Shown here one piece after another: positions 15,353 to 23,673 of a DNA stretch of 28,372 bases (position 1 is the first letter of the stretch; every line of letters starts with the position of its first letter). A program made the position numbers and the translations under genes. This DNA is from JBOCEF01 sp047610385 (GTDB lineage Bacteria > Pseudomonadota > Alphaproteobacteria > Rhodobacterales > Rhodobacteraceae), in contig JBLGAC010000054.1 in NCBI GenBank assembly GCA_047610385.1, forward strand, positions 1 to 28,372, in the 5' to 3' direction. The notes below the pieces were generated by a model that was not told the origin of the DNA, searched no databases, and was given only the letters and a program-made list of their open reading frames with translations.

Positions 15353-16633
15353 ATGCCATCCCCCTCCGACCCGGCGCCCTTGTGGCGCAGCACCGCCGCT
15401 GAGGCTGTCGCCTTCGCGCCCCTGCACGGCGGCGTGTCCGTTGATCTGGTGGTGATCGGCGGCGGGTTCGCGGGCGTGTCAGCGGCGCTGCACGCGGCCG
15501 GGGCCGGCGCGTCGGTCCGGGTGCTGGAAGCTGCGCGCATCGCCCATGGCGGATCGGGGCGCAATGTCGGGCTGGTGAATGCGGGCCTGTGGCTGCCCCC
15601 CGATGCGGTCTGTGCCGCGCTGGGGCCGGGTGCGGGGGAGCGGCTGAACACCGCCCTCGCTGGCGCCCCTGATCTGGTGTTTTCGCTGATCCAAGCCCAT
15701 AGCATCGCGTGCGAGCCGGTGCGCGCGGGCACCTTGCATTGCGCCCACAGCCCCGCGGGCCTGCGCGATCTGGCCCAACGCCACGCCCAGGGAGCAGCCC
15801 GCGGTGCCCCGCTGACATTGCTGAGCGCCGCAGAAACCAGCGCTCGCACCGGCGCGCAGGGTTTTCACGGCGCGCTGCACGATGCGCGGGCAGGCACGAT
15901 CCAGCCGCTCGCGTTCTGCGCAGGGCTGGCGCGTGCGGCGCAGGACGCAGGCGCGGTGTTGCATGATAGCACCCCGGCAACCCGCGTGGCCCATGACGGC
16001 GCCGCATGGTGTGTTGAGACGCCCGGCGGCACGGTTCGCGCGGGCGCCCTGATCATGGCCACCAACGCCTATCACGCTGGCGCCCACGGCATTGCTGCTC
16101 CGCGCGCGATCCCGGTGCGGTATTTCCAGATGGCCACCGACCCGCTGCCCCCCGATCTGCGCGCCAAAATCCTGCCTGGCGGTGAGGGCGCATGGGACAC
16201 TGCGACGGTCATGACATCGTTTCGCACGGATGCGGCGGGGCGGCTGATCATCGGGGCCATCGGCGCGCCTGACGGCATTGGCGCTGTGATCCATCATGGC
16301 TGGGCGGCGCGCAAGCTGGCGCGGATTTTCCCCGATCTGGCGGGCCGTGGCTTTGCCCATGCATGGTCCGGGCGCATCGCCATGACCCCCGATCACATTC
16401 CGCGCATCCAGCGCCTCGGCCCGCGGGGCTACGCCGCGTTTGGCTGGTCGGGGCGCGGCATCGGACCGGGGGTTCTGTTCGGCAGGGCCCTGGCGCTGGC
16501 CGTCGTCGGCGCGGTGGAAGACGGGTTGCCACTGGCGCCGGTCGATGCAAGCGCCGCCCCCCTTGCCGCCCTGCGCGCCGCGGGTATTGAGGCAGGCGCC
16601 CGCGCCGCGCATTTCGTCGGCGCACGTCTGTAG
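15353..16633 (+). CDS. DAO-family FAD-dependent oxidoreductase
   Basis: A 426-residue flavoenzyme of the D-amino-acid-oxidase/glycine-oxidase fold. The ADP-binding motif VIGGGFAGVSAALHAAG is at about 34-50, with the acidic end residue Glu59 in VLEA. The second FAD contact, HGGSGRNVGLVNAG, is at about 65-78. The C-terminal FAD block reads AWSGRIAMTPDHIPRI, then FGWSGRGIGPGVLFGRAL. This pattern is closest to the PuuB/OrdL group (gamma-glutamylputrescine oxidase-like), which oxidises secondary amines or amino acids with oxygen. The substrate is not determined by sequence. ATG 15353 has GAGGAG just upstream; the frame also runs to a poorer TTG at 15311. It lies alone between the efflux operon and opgGH with no obvious functional partner. 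Confidence 0.88.
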   Translation: MPSPSDPAPLWRSTAAEAVAFAPLHGGVSVDLVVIGGGFAGVSAALHAAGAGASVRVLEAARIAHGGSGRNVGLVNAGLWLPPDAVCAALGPGAGERLNTALAGAPDLVFSLIQAHSIACEPVRAGTLHCAHSPAGLRDLAQRHAQGAARGAPLTLLSAAETSARTGAQGFHGALHDARAGTIQPLAFCAGLARAAQDAGAVLHDSTPATRVAHDGAAWCVETPGGTVRAGALIMATNAYHAGAHGIAAPRAIPVRYFQMATDPLPPDLRAKILPGGEGAWDTATVMTSFRTDAAGRLIIGAIGAPDGIGAVIHHGWAARKLARIFPDLAGRGFAHAWSGRIAMTPDHIPRIQRLGPRGYAAFGWSGRGIGPGVLFGRALALAVVGAVEDGLPLAPVDASAAPLAALRAAGIEAGARAAHFVGARL

Positions 16634-16762
16634 GGCCATGCCCTTGGTCGCGGCGCAGATGCGAACGACTCAGGGTGTGGCCGGGTTGGCGTGGCATTGC
16701 GCCGCGCATGAAACCGCGCTGGATCACCGTCTGGGACGGAGCGCTGCTTTTGGTGGTTTTAT

Positions 16763-16832
16763 TTGACGGCAACACGTTCAAATTTCGACAATGTTGCGGC
16801 GCAGCATATATCTTTTTCCGTGTCGCAACATT
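16763..16832 (+). promoter_or_regulatory. Candidate opgGH promoter and dyad operator
   Basis: The 285-base gap before opgG contains TTGACG at 16763-16768, with GACAAT at 16787-16792 at 18-base spacing, a possible sigma-70-type promoter. Overlapping it is a 9-bp inverted repeat: AATGTTGCG at 16790-16798 and CGCAACATT at 16824-16832, separated by 25 bases. Because one arm covers the -10 region, a protein bound to both arms could loop out or block the promoter. This stretch is AT-rich compared with its surroundings. No regulator is identified. Confidence 0.4.
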
Positions 16833-16918
16833 CTGTTTCCTTGGACCGAAACTGGCCCTAAGAGAGGCCTGATTGCGACCCCCGCGCCCCGGGGATGTTT
16901 GCGTGAAGAGCCCGTGAG

Positions 16919-18487
16919 ATGACCACCGAAGACCAGTTCCTATTCAGCCGCCGCGCCCTGTTGGGCGCGGGTGGCGCTTTTCTGGCCACCGCCCCCGGCG
17001 CGGCCTTCTCACAGACCGAACCTGCCCTTGCGCAGACCGGCTTTGGCATGCGCGACGTGGTCGAATTCGCCCGTGCCCGCGCGGCCAAGCCCTACGCCGC
17101 CGCGCGTCAGAAATTCACCGGGATCTTTGCTGATCTTGATTACGACAAATACCGCTCGGTCCGCCCGCGGGCGGAGGCGCGGCTGTGGCGCGATGAGAGC
17201 CTGGGCTTTGAGGCAGACCTGCTGCCCCCCGGTGCAATTTTCCGCGACCCGGTCTTCATCAACATGGTCGAAGACGGCGTCGCCCGTCCGCTGCCTTTCG
17301 ACGCCGGGTCGCTGCATTTCGGTGCCCCTGCCTTTGATTTGCCCGATGGTCGCGCGCCCGACGGTTCTGGTGCCGGGCTGGCATGGAGCGGTTTTCGCCT
17401 GCGCTGCCCGCTGAACCGTCCTGACGTGCTGGACGAGGTCGCGGTGTTCCAAGGCGCGAGCTATTTCCGCGCCGTCGCGCGTGGGCAGGTTTATGGCCTT
17501 TCGGCCCGCGGCCTTGCCATCAAGACCGGCGCGCCGGAGGGCGAGGAATTCCCCGTCTTCACCGATTTCTGGCTGCACCGCCCGGATCCCGACGCCAATG
17601 AAATGCGGTTCCAGGCGTTGCTCGACAGCCCGTCTTTGACCGGCGCCTATGATTTCACGCTGCGCCCCGGCGCGGACACCACGATCGACGTGCGCGCGGT
17701 CCTGTTCGCGCGCACTGAGGTGGCGGAGGTCGGCGTGGCGCCGCTGACCTCGATGTATTTCTTCGGGGCGAAGGAACGCGGCCAGGTTGATGATTACCGC
17801 GATGCGGCCCATGACAGCGATGGCTTGCAGATGCTGAACGGGCGCGATGAACGCATCTGGCGCCCGCTGAGCAACCCACGCGATCTGCAGCTTTCGACCT
17901 TTGTGGATCAAAGCCCCAAGGGCTTTGGCCTTGTGCAGCGCCGCCGTGATTTCGCCGATTTCCAGGACGCTGAGGCACGGTATGACCTGCGCCCCTCGGC
18001 CTGGGTGACCCCGGCTGAGGATTGGGACAAGGGCGCCGTCGTGCTGGTTGAAATCCCGACCGACAGCGAATTCAACGACAACATCGTCGCCTATTGGCGC
18101 AGCGCCATGCCGCTGATCCCGGATGCTCCGCGGCGCATCGGGTATCGGCTGCATTTCAGCGACATGGCCCCTGACGGTCTGCCCACTGCGCGCGTGGCCG
18201 AAACCCGCGCCGGGCGCGATATTTCTGTCGCGCGCCAGCGGGTGCTGGTGGTGGATTTCGATCTGGCCGACCGCACCGTTGATGCGCTGATCCCGCGCGC
18301 TGAGGCGGCGGGTGTTGAGCTGATCCATGTGGGCCTGCGCGCGCTGCCTGGCGCTGAGCGTGCGCGCGTCGCGATCACCTTCACACCCCCGTCCAGTGGC
18401 ACGGCAGAATTCCGCCTGACCTTGGCCGAACGCGATGGCGGGGCGGCGGCGTCTGAAACGTGGCTTTACCGGTGGTCGGCGCGTTGA
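16919..18487 (+). CDS. opgG: Periplasmic glucan biosynthesis protein OpgG
   Basis: A 522-residue periplasmic protein needed to make osmoregulated periplasmic glucans from the glucose chain exported by OpgH. The body has the OpgG/OpgD fold landmarks: RDVVEFARARAAKPY, DYDKYRSVRP, the FRDPVFINMV segment, ASYFRAVARGQVYGLSARG, TDFWLHRP, TSMYFFG and the GFGLVQRRRDFADFQD block. The signal is twin-arginine type: SRRALLG at residues 10-16, then a hydrophobic stretch ending in AAFSQ. In E. coli OpgG itself uses a Sec signal and the paralogue OpgD uses Tat. The C-terminus ends just after the LYRWSAR segment, and the opgH frame begins inside or at the end of the gene. Confidence 0.94.
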   Translation: MTTEDQFLFSRRALLGAGGAFLATAPGAAFSQTEPALAQTGFGMRDVVEFARARAAKPYAAARQKFTGIFADLDYDKYRSVRPRAEARLWRDESLGFEADLLPPGAIFRDPVFINMVEDGVARPLPFDAGSLHFGAPAFDLPDGRAPDGSGAGLAWSGFRLRCPLNRPDVLDEVAVFQGASYFRAVARGQVYGLSARGLAIKTGAPEGEEFPVFTDFWLHRPDPDANEMRFQALLDSPSLTGAYDFTLRPGADTTIDVRAVLFARTEVAEVGVAPLTSMYFFGAKERGQVDDYRDAAHDSDGLQMLNGRDERIWRPLSNPRDLQLSTFVDQSPKGFGLVQRRRDFADFQDAEARYDLRPSAWVTPAEDWDKGAVVLVEIPTDSEFNDNIVAYWRSAMPLIPDAPRRIGYRLHFSDMAPDGLPTARVAETRAGRDISVARQRVLVVDFDLADRTVDALIPRAEAAGVELIHVGLRALPGAERARVAITFTPPSSGTAEFRLTLAERDGGAAASETWLYRWSAR

Positions 18488-20664
18488 CCCGCCTCGCCCC
18501 CCCGCGCGTGCTGGACGCGGCGCCCCTGAAGGGGCCGCAGCCTGTGATCGACCGCGCCGCGTTTGCCGCCCCCCCGGTTCCGCCAGCGGCGCCGCTGGCC
18601 ATGCCGTTGCAGGATCTGCGCCGCGCCCCGAACGCGCGCCCGACGCGCGCATCCTGGCGGGTACGCGGCGCGCGGGTGACCGCGTTTGGCGGCGCGCTGG
18701 CGATCACCGTGCTGGGCTTTGACCAGATGACCCGCGCCTTTGACGTGGACACGATCACCGGGCTTCAGGTCGCGCTTAGGGCGCTGTTCGTGGTCACCTT
18801 TGGGTGGATCGCGTTCTCGGCGTGCTCAGCGGTGGCAGGGCTGTTTTTTGCGCCGCGCGCGCCCGCCGCCATCGGGCGCGGCAAGCTGCGCGTGCGCACC
18901 GCCATCGTGATGCCGGTTTATGAAGAAGACGCCGCCGAAAGCTTTGCCGCGCTTGGCGCGCTGGGCCGTGGATTGGCGGCTGCGGGGCAGGGCGGCGCGT
19001 TCGAAGGGTTCATTCTGTCAGACACCCGCAGCCCTGACGCTTGGGTGCGCGAAACCACCGCCTTTGCCGCCCTGCGCGGCGTGTTGGCGGGCACCATGCC
19101 GGTCTGGTATCGCCGCCGCCACGCGAACACCGGGCGCAAGGCGGGCAACGTGCAGGATTTTGTGGAGCGTTGGGGCGCGCGCTATGATTTCATGCTGGTG
19201 CTGGACGCCGACAGTCAGATGGCGCCCGACACGGTGATCGAAATGGTCCGCCGGATGGAGGAGGCCCCACGCCTCGCGCTGCTGCAGACCACCCCGACCC
19301 TGATTGGGGCTGAGACGCTTTATGCCCGGCTTCAGCAATTCGCGTCCTCGGTCTATGGCCGGGCGGTGGCGCGCGGCGTTGCGGCGTGGCAGGGCAATGA
19401 CGGCAATTTCTGGGGCCACAACGCGCTGATCCGCACCCACGCTTTTGCCGAGGCCGCGGGCCTGCCCGAACTGCCAGGCCGAAAGCCGTTCGGCGGCCAT
19501 GTCATGAGCCATGATTTCGTTGAGGCCGCCTTGCTGCGCCGCGCCGGTTGGGACGTGCGCATGGACCCCGACCTTACCGGCAGCTGGGAAGGTGCGCCCC
19601 CGTCGCTGCTGACCGCAGCCGCGCGCGACCGGCGCTGGGCGCAGGGCAACCTGCAGCATGCATCGATCCTGCCGACCCGCGGGCTGCGCGCGATCAGCCG
19701 TGCGCATATGGCGATCGGGATCGGGTCGTATCTGGCGTCTCCGCTGTGGCTGCTGCTGCTGCTGGTCGGCCTGGCGCTGACCGCGCAGGCGACGTTGCTG
19801 CGGCCTGATTTCTTTTCCTCGGGCCAGCAGCTTTTCCCCAACTGGCCTCGGTTCGACGCGGTGCGCATGACATGGCTGTTTGCCGTGGCAATGGCGCTGT
19901 TGCTGGCGCCCAAGGCGATTGGGCTGGCGCAGACTGCGTTCAACCCTGCGCGCCGCCATGCCCATGGCGGGGGCGCGCGGCTTGCCATGTCGGCGGCGGC
20001 GGAACTGGGGCTGAGCGCGCTTTACGCCCCGATCATGATGCTGATGCAGACCCGACATCTGGTTGAAATCCTCGTCGGGCTTGACAGCGGATGGACGCCA
20101 CAGACCCGCGCGGGCGCAGCCTTGCCGTGGCGCGCCGCGCTGCGCGCCCATCGCGGCCATGCATTGGCCGGTATCGCCGGGATCGCGGCGTTGTGGGCCA
20201 TTCAGCCAGAGGTGCTGATCTGGATGTCGCCAGTGCTGGGCGGTCTGATCCTGTCGCCGGTCCTGTCGCGGCTGAGCGGGGATCCTCGCCTTGCCCCCGT
20301 GCTGGCCCGCATCGGTCTGTGTGACACCGCGGATGGCCGACAGGTGCCCGACGCAGTGCGCGGTGCCGCCGCACTGGCGCCCGTGATCCGCGCTGGCGCC
20401 GCATCAGGGCTGGAGGGGTTGATCGGATCCGCCGCGCTGGCCACCGCGCATACCGCCTGCCTGACGCCCGACGGCCCGCCGACGCGCGCTGAGCATCTGG
20501 CCCGCGTCACCCTTTGCGCCAAGATCGTGGCCAGCGGGGGGGAGCTGCCTGGCGCGCTCGATCATCTGACGCCCGGGGAAACCGCGATGCTGGCCGCCGA
20601 TCCCGATCTGCTGGCGCGTTGGCGCAGCGCGCGGCGCGCTGCGCGGATTGTGGTCGGGGGCTGA
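18460..20664 (+). CDS. opgH: Glucan glucosyltransferase OpgH
   Basis: An inner-membrane family-2 glycosyltransferase that polymerises the glucan backbone from UDP-glucose and exports it. Up to 734 residues are coded, shorter than the 847 of E. coli, mainly through a short N-terminus. Catalytic motifs are visible: DAD at 249-251, QGNDGNFWGHN near 311, MSHDFVEA with the catalytic Asp352, and the RDRRW acceptor motif at 389-393. Membrane helices lie before the catalytic domain (about 78-130) and after it (about 405-500 and further on). The start is uncertain. GTG 18460 and GTG 18472 overlap opgG, while TTG 18484 overlaps its stop as TTGA, the arrangement expected for coupling. No opgC or opgI gene is present nearby. 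Confidence 0.92.
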   Translation: MALPVVGALTRLAPPRVLDAAPLKGPQPVIDRAAFAAPPVPPAAPLAMPLQDLRRAPNARPTRASWRVRGARVTAFGGALAITVLGFDQMTRAFDVDTITGLQVALRALFVVTFGWIAFSACSAVAGLFFAPRAPAAIGRGKLRVRTAIVMPVYEEDAAESFAALGALGRGLAAAGQGGAFEGFILSDTRSPDAWVRETTAFAALRGVLAGTMPVWYRRRHANTGRKAGNVQDFVERWGARYDFMLVLDADSQMAPDTVIEMVRRMEEAPRLALLQTTPTLIGAETLYARLQQFASSVYGRAVARGVAAWQGNDGNFWGHNALIRTHAFAEAAGLPELPGRKPFGGHVMSHDFVEAALLRRAGWDVRMDPDLTGSWEGAPPSLLTAAARDRRWAQGNLQHASILPTRGLRAISRAHMAIGIGSYLASPLWLLLLLVGLALTAQATLLRPDFFSSGQQLFPNWPRFDAVRMTWLFAVAMALLLAPKAIGLAQTAFNPARRHAHGGGARLAMSAAAELGLSALYAPIMMLMQTRHLVEILVGLDSGWTPQTRAGAALPWRAALRAHRGHALAGIAGIAALWAIQPEVLIWMSPVLGGLILSPVLSRLSGDPRLAPVLARIGLCDTADGRQVPDAVRGAAALAPVIRAGAASGLEGLIGSAALATAHTACLTPDGPPTRAEHLARVTLCAKIVASGGELPGALDHLTPGETAMLAADPDLLARWRSARRAARIVVGG

Positions 20665-20693
20665 CTGGGGGCTGACTGCGGGCTGACCGGGCG
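20661..20693. repeat. 11-bp tandem repeat at the opgH stop
   Basis: CTGACTGGGGG, CTGACTGCGGG and CTGACCGGGCG follow one another, three copies of an 11-base unit. The first copy contains the opgH TGA stop. It is probably a slippage product. Confidence 0.7.
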
Positions 20694-20716
20694 CATCCAT
20701 TCTTGCAATCGGCGGC

Positions 20717-20731
20717 GTGATGGCCGATCAC
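20717..20731. promoter_or_regulatory. Dyad upstream of tesB
   Basis: GTGAT-GGCCG-ATCAC is a perfect 5-5-5 dyad 46 bases before the tesB start. It is a possible operator in the only gap available for a tesB promoter. No matching regulator is known from the window. Confidence 0.25.
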
Positions 20732-20777
20732 CGGGAAACAAAACCCGATTTCGCAAGCTGCAAGGAGCTTCGCACCG

Positions 20778-21662
20778 ATGCCGGAAACGCCCTCTAGCGC
20801 CGTTGATGACGGTCTTTTGCGCCTGCTGACCGTAGAGCGGCTGGAAAGCGACTTTTTCCGCGGCATCGCGACCCCCGGTGGGCGTGGCCGGTCGTTCGGC
20901 GGGCAGGTGATCGGCCAAGCCTTGACCGCCGCCACCCATACCGTGGATGGCGGGCGCGCCGCCCATTCGCTGCATGCCTATTTCATGCGCCCCGGCGATG
21001 CCTCCGCCCCGGTTCTGTACCAGGTTGAACGGGACATGGACGGGCGCAGCTTTTCCACCCGCCGGGTGATCGCGATCCAGAACGGGCGCCCGATCCTGAA
21101 CATGGCTGCGTCCTTTCACATTGAGGAACCGGGTCTGTCGCATCAAGACGCGATGCCCGACGTGCCCGCGCCTGAGGATCTGGAAACTGACGCGCAATTG
21201 GCTGAGCGGTACCGCGACCAGCTGCCTGAGAAATTCCTGTCGCACCTCAAGTGGGAACGCCCGTTGGAGATCCGGCCCGTGCTGCTGCGCCCCCCCTATC
21301 CGACCGACAATCTGGACCCGGTGCAGCATCTGTGGTTCCGGGTCATCGGCTCAGTCGGGGATGATCGGGGGATGCACCGCTCTGCATTGGCGTTTGCGTC
21401 AGATATGGGGCTGCTGGGCGTGTCGATGGTGCCCCATGGGCGCAGCTTTTCAAACGCCGACATCCAAGCCGCCAGCCTTGACCACGCCATGTGGTTCCAC
21501 GGCGATTTTCGCGCCGACGAATGGCTGCTGTATTCCATGGACAGCCCTTGGGCGGGCGGCGCGCGCGGGTTCAACCGCGGGCGGGTGTTCACCCGCGATG
21601 GGCGCATGGTGGCCAGCACTGCGCAGGAAGGCCTGATCCGGGTTGTAAAGCCCCGCGATTGA
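20778..21662 (+). CDS. tesB: Acyl-CoA thioesterase II
   Basis: Hydrolyses acyl-CoA to free acid and CoA, with a double hot-dog fold; a cytosolic enzyme of broad chain-length range. The product is 294 residues, normal for the family. FGGQVIGQAL, HSLHAYFMRPGD and FSTRRVIAIQNG mark the first hot-dog. RSALAFASDMGLL in the second carries the catalytic Asp209, STAQEGLIR carries Gln283, and SLDHAMWFH has Ser233 where the E. coli enzyme has Thr228, a conservative change. AAGGAG at 20761-20766 precedes ATG 20778. The gene is downstream of opgH by 113 bases with its own possible control site, and it is the last core gene before the insertion-sequence debris. Confidence 0.96.
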   Translation: MPETPSSAVDDGLLRLLTVERLESDFFRGIATPGGRGRSFGGQVIGQALTAATHTVDGGRAAHSLHAYFMRPGDASAPVLYQVERDMDGRSFSTRRVIAIQNGRPILNMAASFHIEEPGLSHQDAMPDVPAPEDLETDAQLAERYRDQLPEKFLSHLKWERPLEIRPVLLRPPYPTDNLDPVQHLWFRVIGSVGDDRGMHRSALAFASDMGLLGVSMVPHGRSFSNADIQAASLDHAMWFHGDFRADEWLLYSMDSPWAGGARGFNRGRVFTRDGRMVASTAQEGLIRVVKPRD

Positions 21663-21681
21663 GGAAATCCCAGCGCCGTTT

Positions 21682-22275
21682 TGAACTGGGCAAGGTAATT
21701 CCCCTATGGTTGAGGGTGTTCATGAGCCAAATTTTCTCGGCAAGCCGCATGAGAAGATTGCGGCCGAGACGAGCAGATCCTGGCGATTTTTGTGCAAGGC
21801 CGAAAGCAGCGCAGCGGTGGTGAAGCTTTGCCGCGAGCATGGCATGACGCCGCTGCCCAGCAATTGCCGAGAGTGAGCGCTTTCCTTTTTAGGTGGCGGG
21901 CGAAGTATGGCGGCATGGATGCGTCTATGATCAATCAGATGAAGCCGCTGAAAAGCAATAATCTACTTTTTAAAAGGATGTTTTTCAGGATGAGCATGCA
22001 AGTGGATTTTCTGAAGTAAGCACTCCGGAAAACTTAAATCAGTCATCCATTTTCCGTGGGTCAGCGCCGAGACCCTCTCGGCCATATGAATATCGCCCGC
22101 TTTGGCAGCGGATGGTCGCAACTGATGTGGCACGCCGTGGGGGCCAAATTGCACTGGCCTGTTGACCCTTCGAGATCAACGCGACCTGCTATTGTAATAG
22201 CCCGAAGCTGAGCTGCCGGATCGGGGACATCGCAGATCTATTGATCGGATCTACCGCGATCTGGAACTGAACCTT
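21682..22275 (+). mobile_element. Decayed IS3-family element (orfA and orfB remnants)
   Basis: Remnants of both IS3-type reading frames in order. For orfA, KAESSAAVVKLCREHGMTP (one frame, near 21800-21860) continues in another frame as FRWRAKYGGMDASMINQMK and KRMFFRMSMQVDFLK, ending at 22019. For orfB, a start at 22112 gives MVATDVARRGGQIALAC, then an in-frame TGA at 22163, then FEINATCYCNSPKLS. After an internal deletion only IYRDLELNL (22249-22275) is left; the catalytic DDE region is gone. TGAACTG at 21682 may be the remains of the left end. The element cannot move by itself. It marks the left edge of the accessory TRAP cassette. Confidence 0.82.
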
Positions 22276-22532
22276 CTCATGGTTTGGAGGCAAACCATTG
22301 CCGGGCAATGGTGCATCGGCGGCATCGCGTCCGCCCAGAAACTGAACGCGGCCACATAAATTCTACGATGCGCCCCCTTCAAAAATGGAGGGATTGCCGC
22401 GTCGAGAGAGCCAACGACTCTAAAAAAGTTTGCAAAGCCAAAATTATTTGGCAACCATTGATCCAGGGGCAGCTGCATCATTCGTGGAATGAGAAACAGC
22501 GAAACATAAAATAGGCTCCAACGGGGGGAGAT
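22276..22532. other. Leader region of the TRAP operon
   Basis: No gene is supported here. The first part (to about 22420) looks like more element debris of unknown type. The second part is AT-rich and should hold the promoter of the TRAP operon. TAAAAT at 22507-22512 could be a -10, but it lies close to the ribosome site GGGGGGAG at 22523-22530, and no good -35 fits it. Confidence 0.4.
22437..22452. promoter_or_regulatory. Candidate operator of the TRAP operon
   Basis: GCCAAA-ATTA-TTTGGC is a perfect 16-base dyad about 80 bases before the TRAP binding-protein gene, in the region that must carry its promoter. Size and symmetry fit a dimeric repressor or activator of the GntR, LacI or IclR type. 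No regulator gene is in the cassette, so the regulator is either encoded outside this window or was lost. Confidence 0.45.
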
Positions 22533-23606
22533 ATGAAAACAATAGTCAAGACAACCGTGGTCGCCGCGGCACTTTTTATAGGCGGAATCGCCACTCCGCT
22601 GCCGAGCAGTGCAGAAGAATTGAACGTCACCATCGTGGCTGGCCATCCGCCAGTGTTTCGCTGGGTGAAACATGCGAGCAAGACGTTTATTCCTGCCGTT
22701 AATGCCGGTCTGCAAGGCACCGACACCACGATTACGTGGAGCGAGCAGTATGGTGGCGCGCTGGCCAAAGTTGGTGATGAGCTGGAAGCCGTAGAAGAGG
22801 GGCTGGCTGAAATTGGCTTGGTGTCCAGCCTTTTTGATCCGGCAAAACTGTCGGTCCAGAACGTCACCTATTTTACGCCGTTCGTTTCGAGCGACAGCAC
22901 CCTGGTTGCCAACTGGATGGATGAGCTGCAGCAGACCAACGAGGATATGAAAGCCTCTTGGGCCGCGAACGGGCTGGAATATCTGGGTGGTGCCATAGGC
23001 ATCGACGATTACCTGTTGATGACCTCGTTCCCAATCAACTCAATCGCTGATTTGGAGGGGCGCAAAATTGGCGCACCCGGGCCTGCGGTTAACTGGTTGA
23101 AAGGCACAGGCGCGGTGGGTGTGTCAGGCAACCTGACCACCTACTACAACGAGATCAAAACCGGTGTGTATGACGGCGTGATTGTCTTTGCTTCGGCGGC
23201 GGTGCCGGGCAAGTTGTATGAGGTCGCTCCCTATATTACGCGAATTGGGTTTGGTGCCCAGTACGCGGGCGGGATCGCGGCCAATAAGGACTGGTATGAC
23301 GGCCTCTCTCCCGCAGTGCAAAAGGTGCTGAAAGACGCCGCGATTGAGAATCGACGCGCTTACCTGAACGACCTGGACGCAACCGTGACCAAGTTTCTGG
23401 AAATCATGCAGGACAAGGGTGCCACCGTGACAGAGGTTGATCAGACCTTCCGCAAAGAATGGGCGGCGGGCATGGACAACGTAGCCAAGCAATGGGCGGA
23501 ACGGTTGGACGGCGAAGGTGTTGCCGGGACGGCAGTGTTGAAGGCCTATATGGACACCATGCGGGCTGCTGGCGCGAGGCCTGTGCGCAATTGGGACCAG
23601 GAATAA
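22533..23606 (+). CDS. dctP: TRAP transporter substrate-binding protein
   Basis: The periplasmic receptor of a tripartite ATP-independent transporter, 357 residues with a signal peptide (about 1-27, ending PSSAEE). The two-lobe DctP fold is recognisable in LEAVEEGLAEIGLVSSLF, the YFTPF segment, SIADLEGRKIG, TTYYNEIKTGVYDGVIVF and the long helix SPAVQKVLKDAAIENRRAY. At the site where DctP proteins usually have a carboxylate-binding Arg (KIRVP-like), this one has Gly180 in RKIGAPGPAVNW. It belongs to a branch with GAPGPAVNWLKGTGAVG, so the ligand may not be a simple C4-dicarboxylate; the symbol is generic. GGGGGGAG precedes ATG 22533. GC content is lower than in the core genes. Confidence 0.93.
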   Translation: MKTIVKTTVVAAALFIGGIATPLPSSAEELNVTIVAGHPPVFRWVKHASKTFIPAVNAGLQGTDTTITWSEQYGGALAKVGDELEAVEEGLAEIGLVSSLFDPAKLSVQNVTYFTPFVSSDSTLVANWMDELQQTNEDMKASWAANGLEYLGGAIGIDDYLLMTSFPINSIADLEGRKIGAPGPAVNWLKGTGAVGVSGNLTTYYNEIKTGVYDGVIVFASAAVPGKLYEVAPYITRIGFGAQYAGGIAANKDWYDGLSPAVQKVLKDAAIENRRAYLNDLDATVTKFLEIMQDKGATVTEVDQTFRKEWAAGMDNVAKQWAERLDGEGVAGTAVLKAYMDTMRAAGARPVRNWDQE

Positions 23607-23620
23607 TTGGTGCTTCTGAT

Positions 23621-23644
23621 GGGCGGATCTTTACGGATCCGCCC
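23621..23644 (+). terminator. Intergenic stem-loop between dctP and dctQ
   Basis: GGGCGGATC (23621-23629) pairs with GATCCGCCC (23636-23644) around a 6-base loop, 14 bases after the dctP stop. No T tract follows. It may be a partial terminator or an RNA-protecting hairpin that lets the binding protein be made in excess of the membrane subunits, as is common in binding-protein transport operons. Confidence 0.6.
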
Positions 23645-23673
23645 CATCTGTTTGGCATTGCGGACTGCAGCTG

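Noticed and set aside
15479..16639. A 386-codon open frame on the minus strand
   Set aside because: Antisense shadow of the FAD oxidoreductase gene.
17009..18652. A 547-codon open frame on the minus strand
   Set aside because: It lies wholly opposite opgG and the opgH start, which are certain; long antisense frames are common in GC-rich coding DNA.
22251..22715. A 154-codon minus-strand frame and a short plus-strand frame near 22284
   Set aside because: Low-complexity mix without a domain, overlapping the dctP start; more likely element debris.
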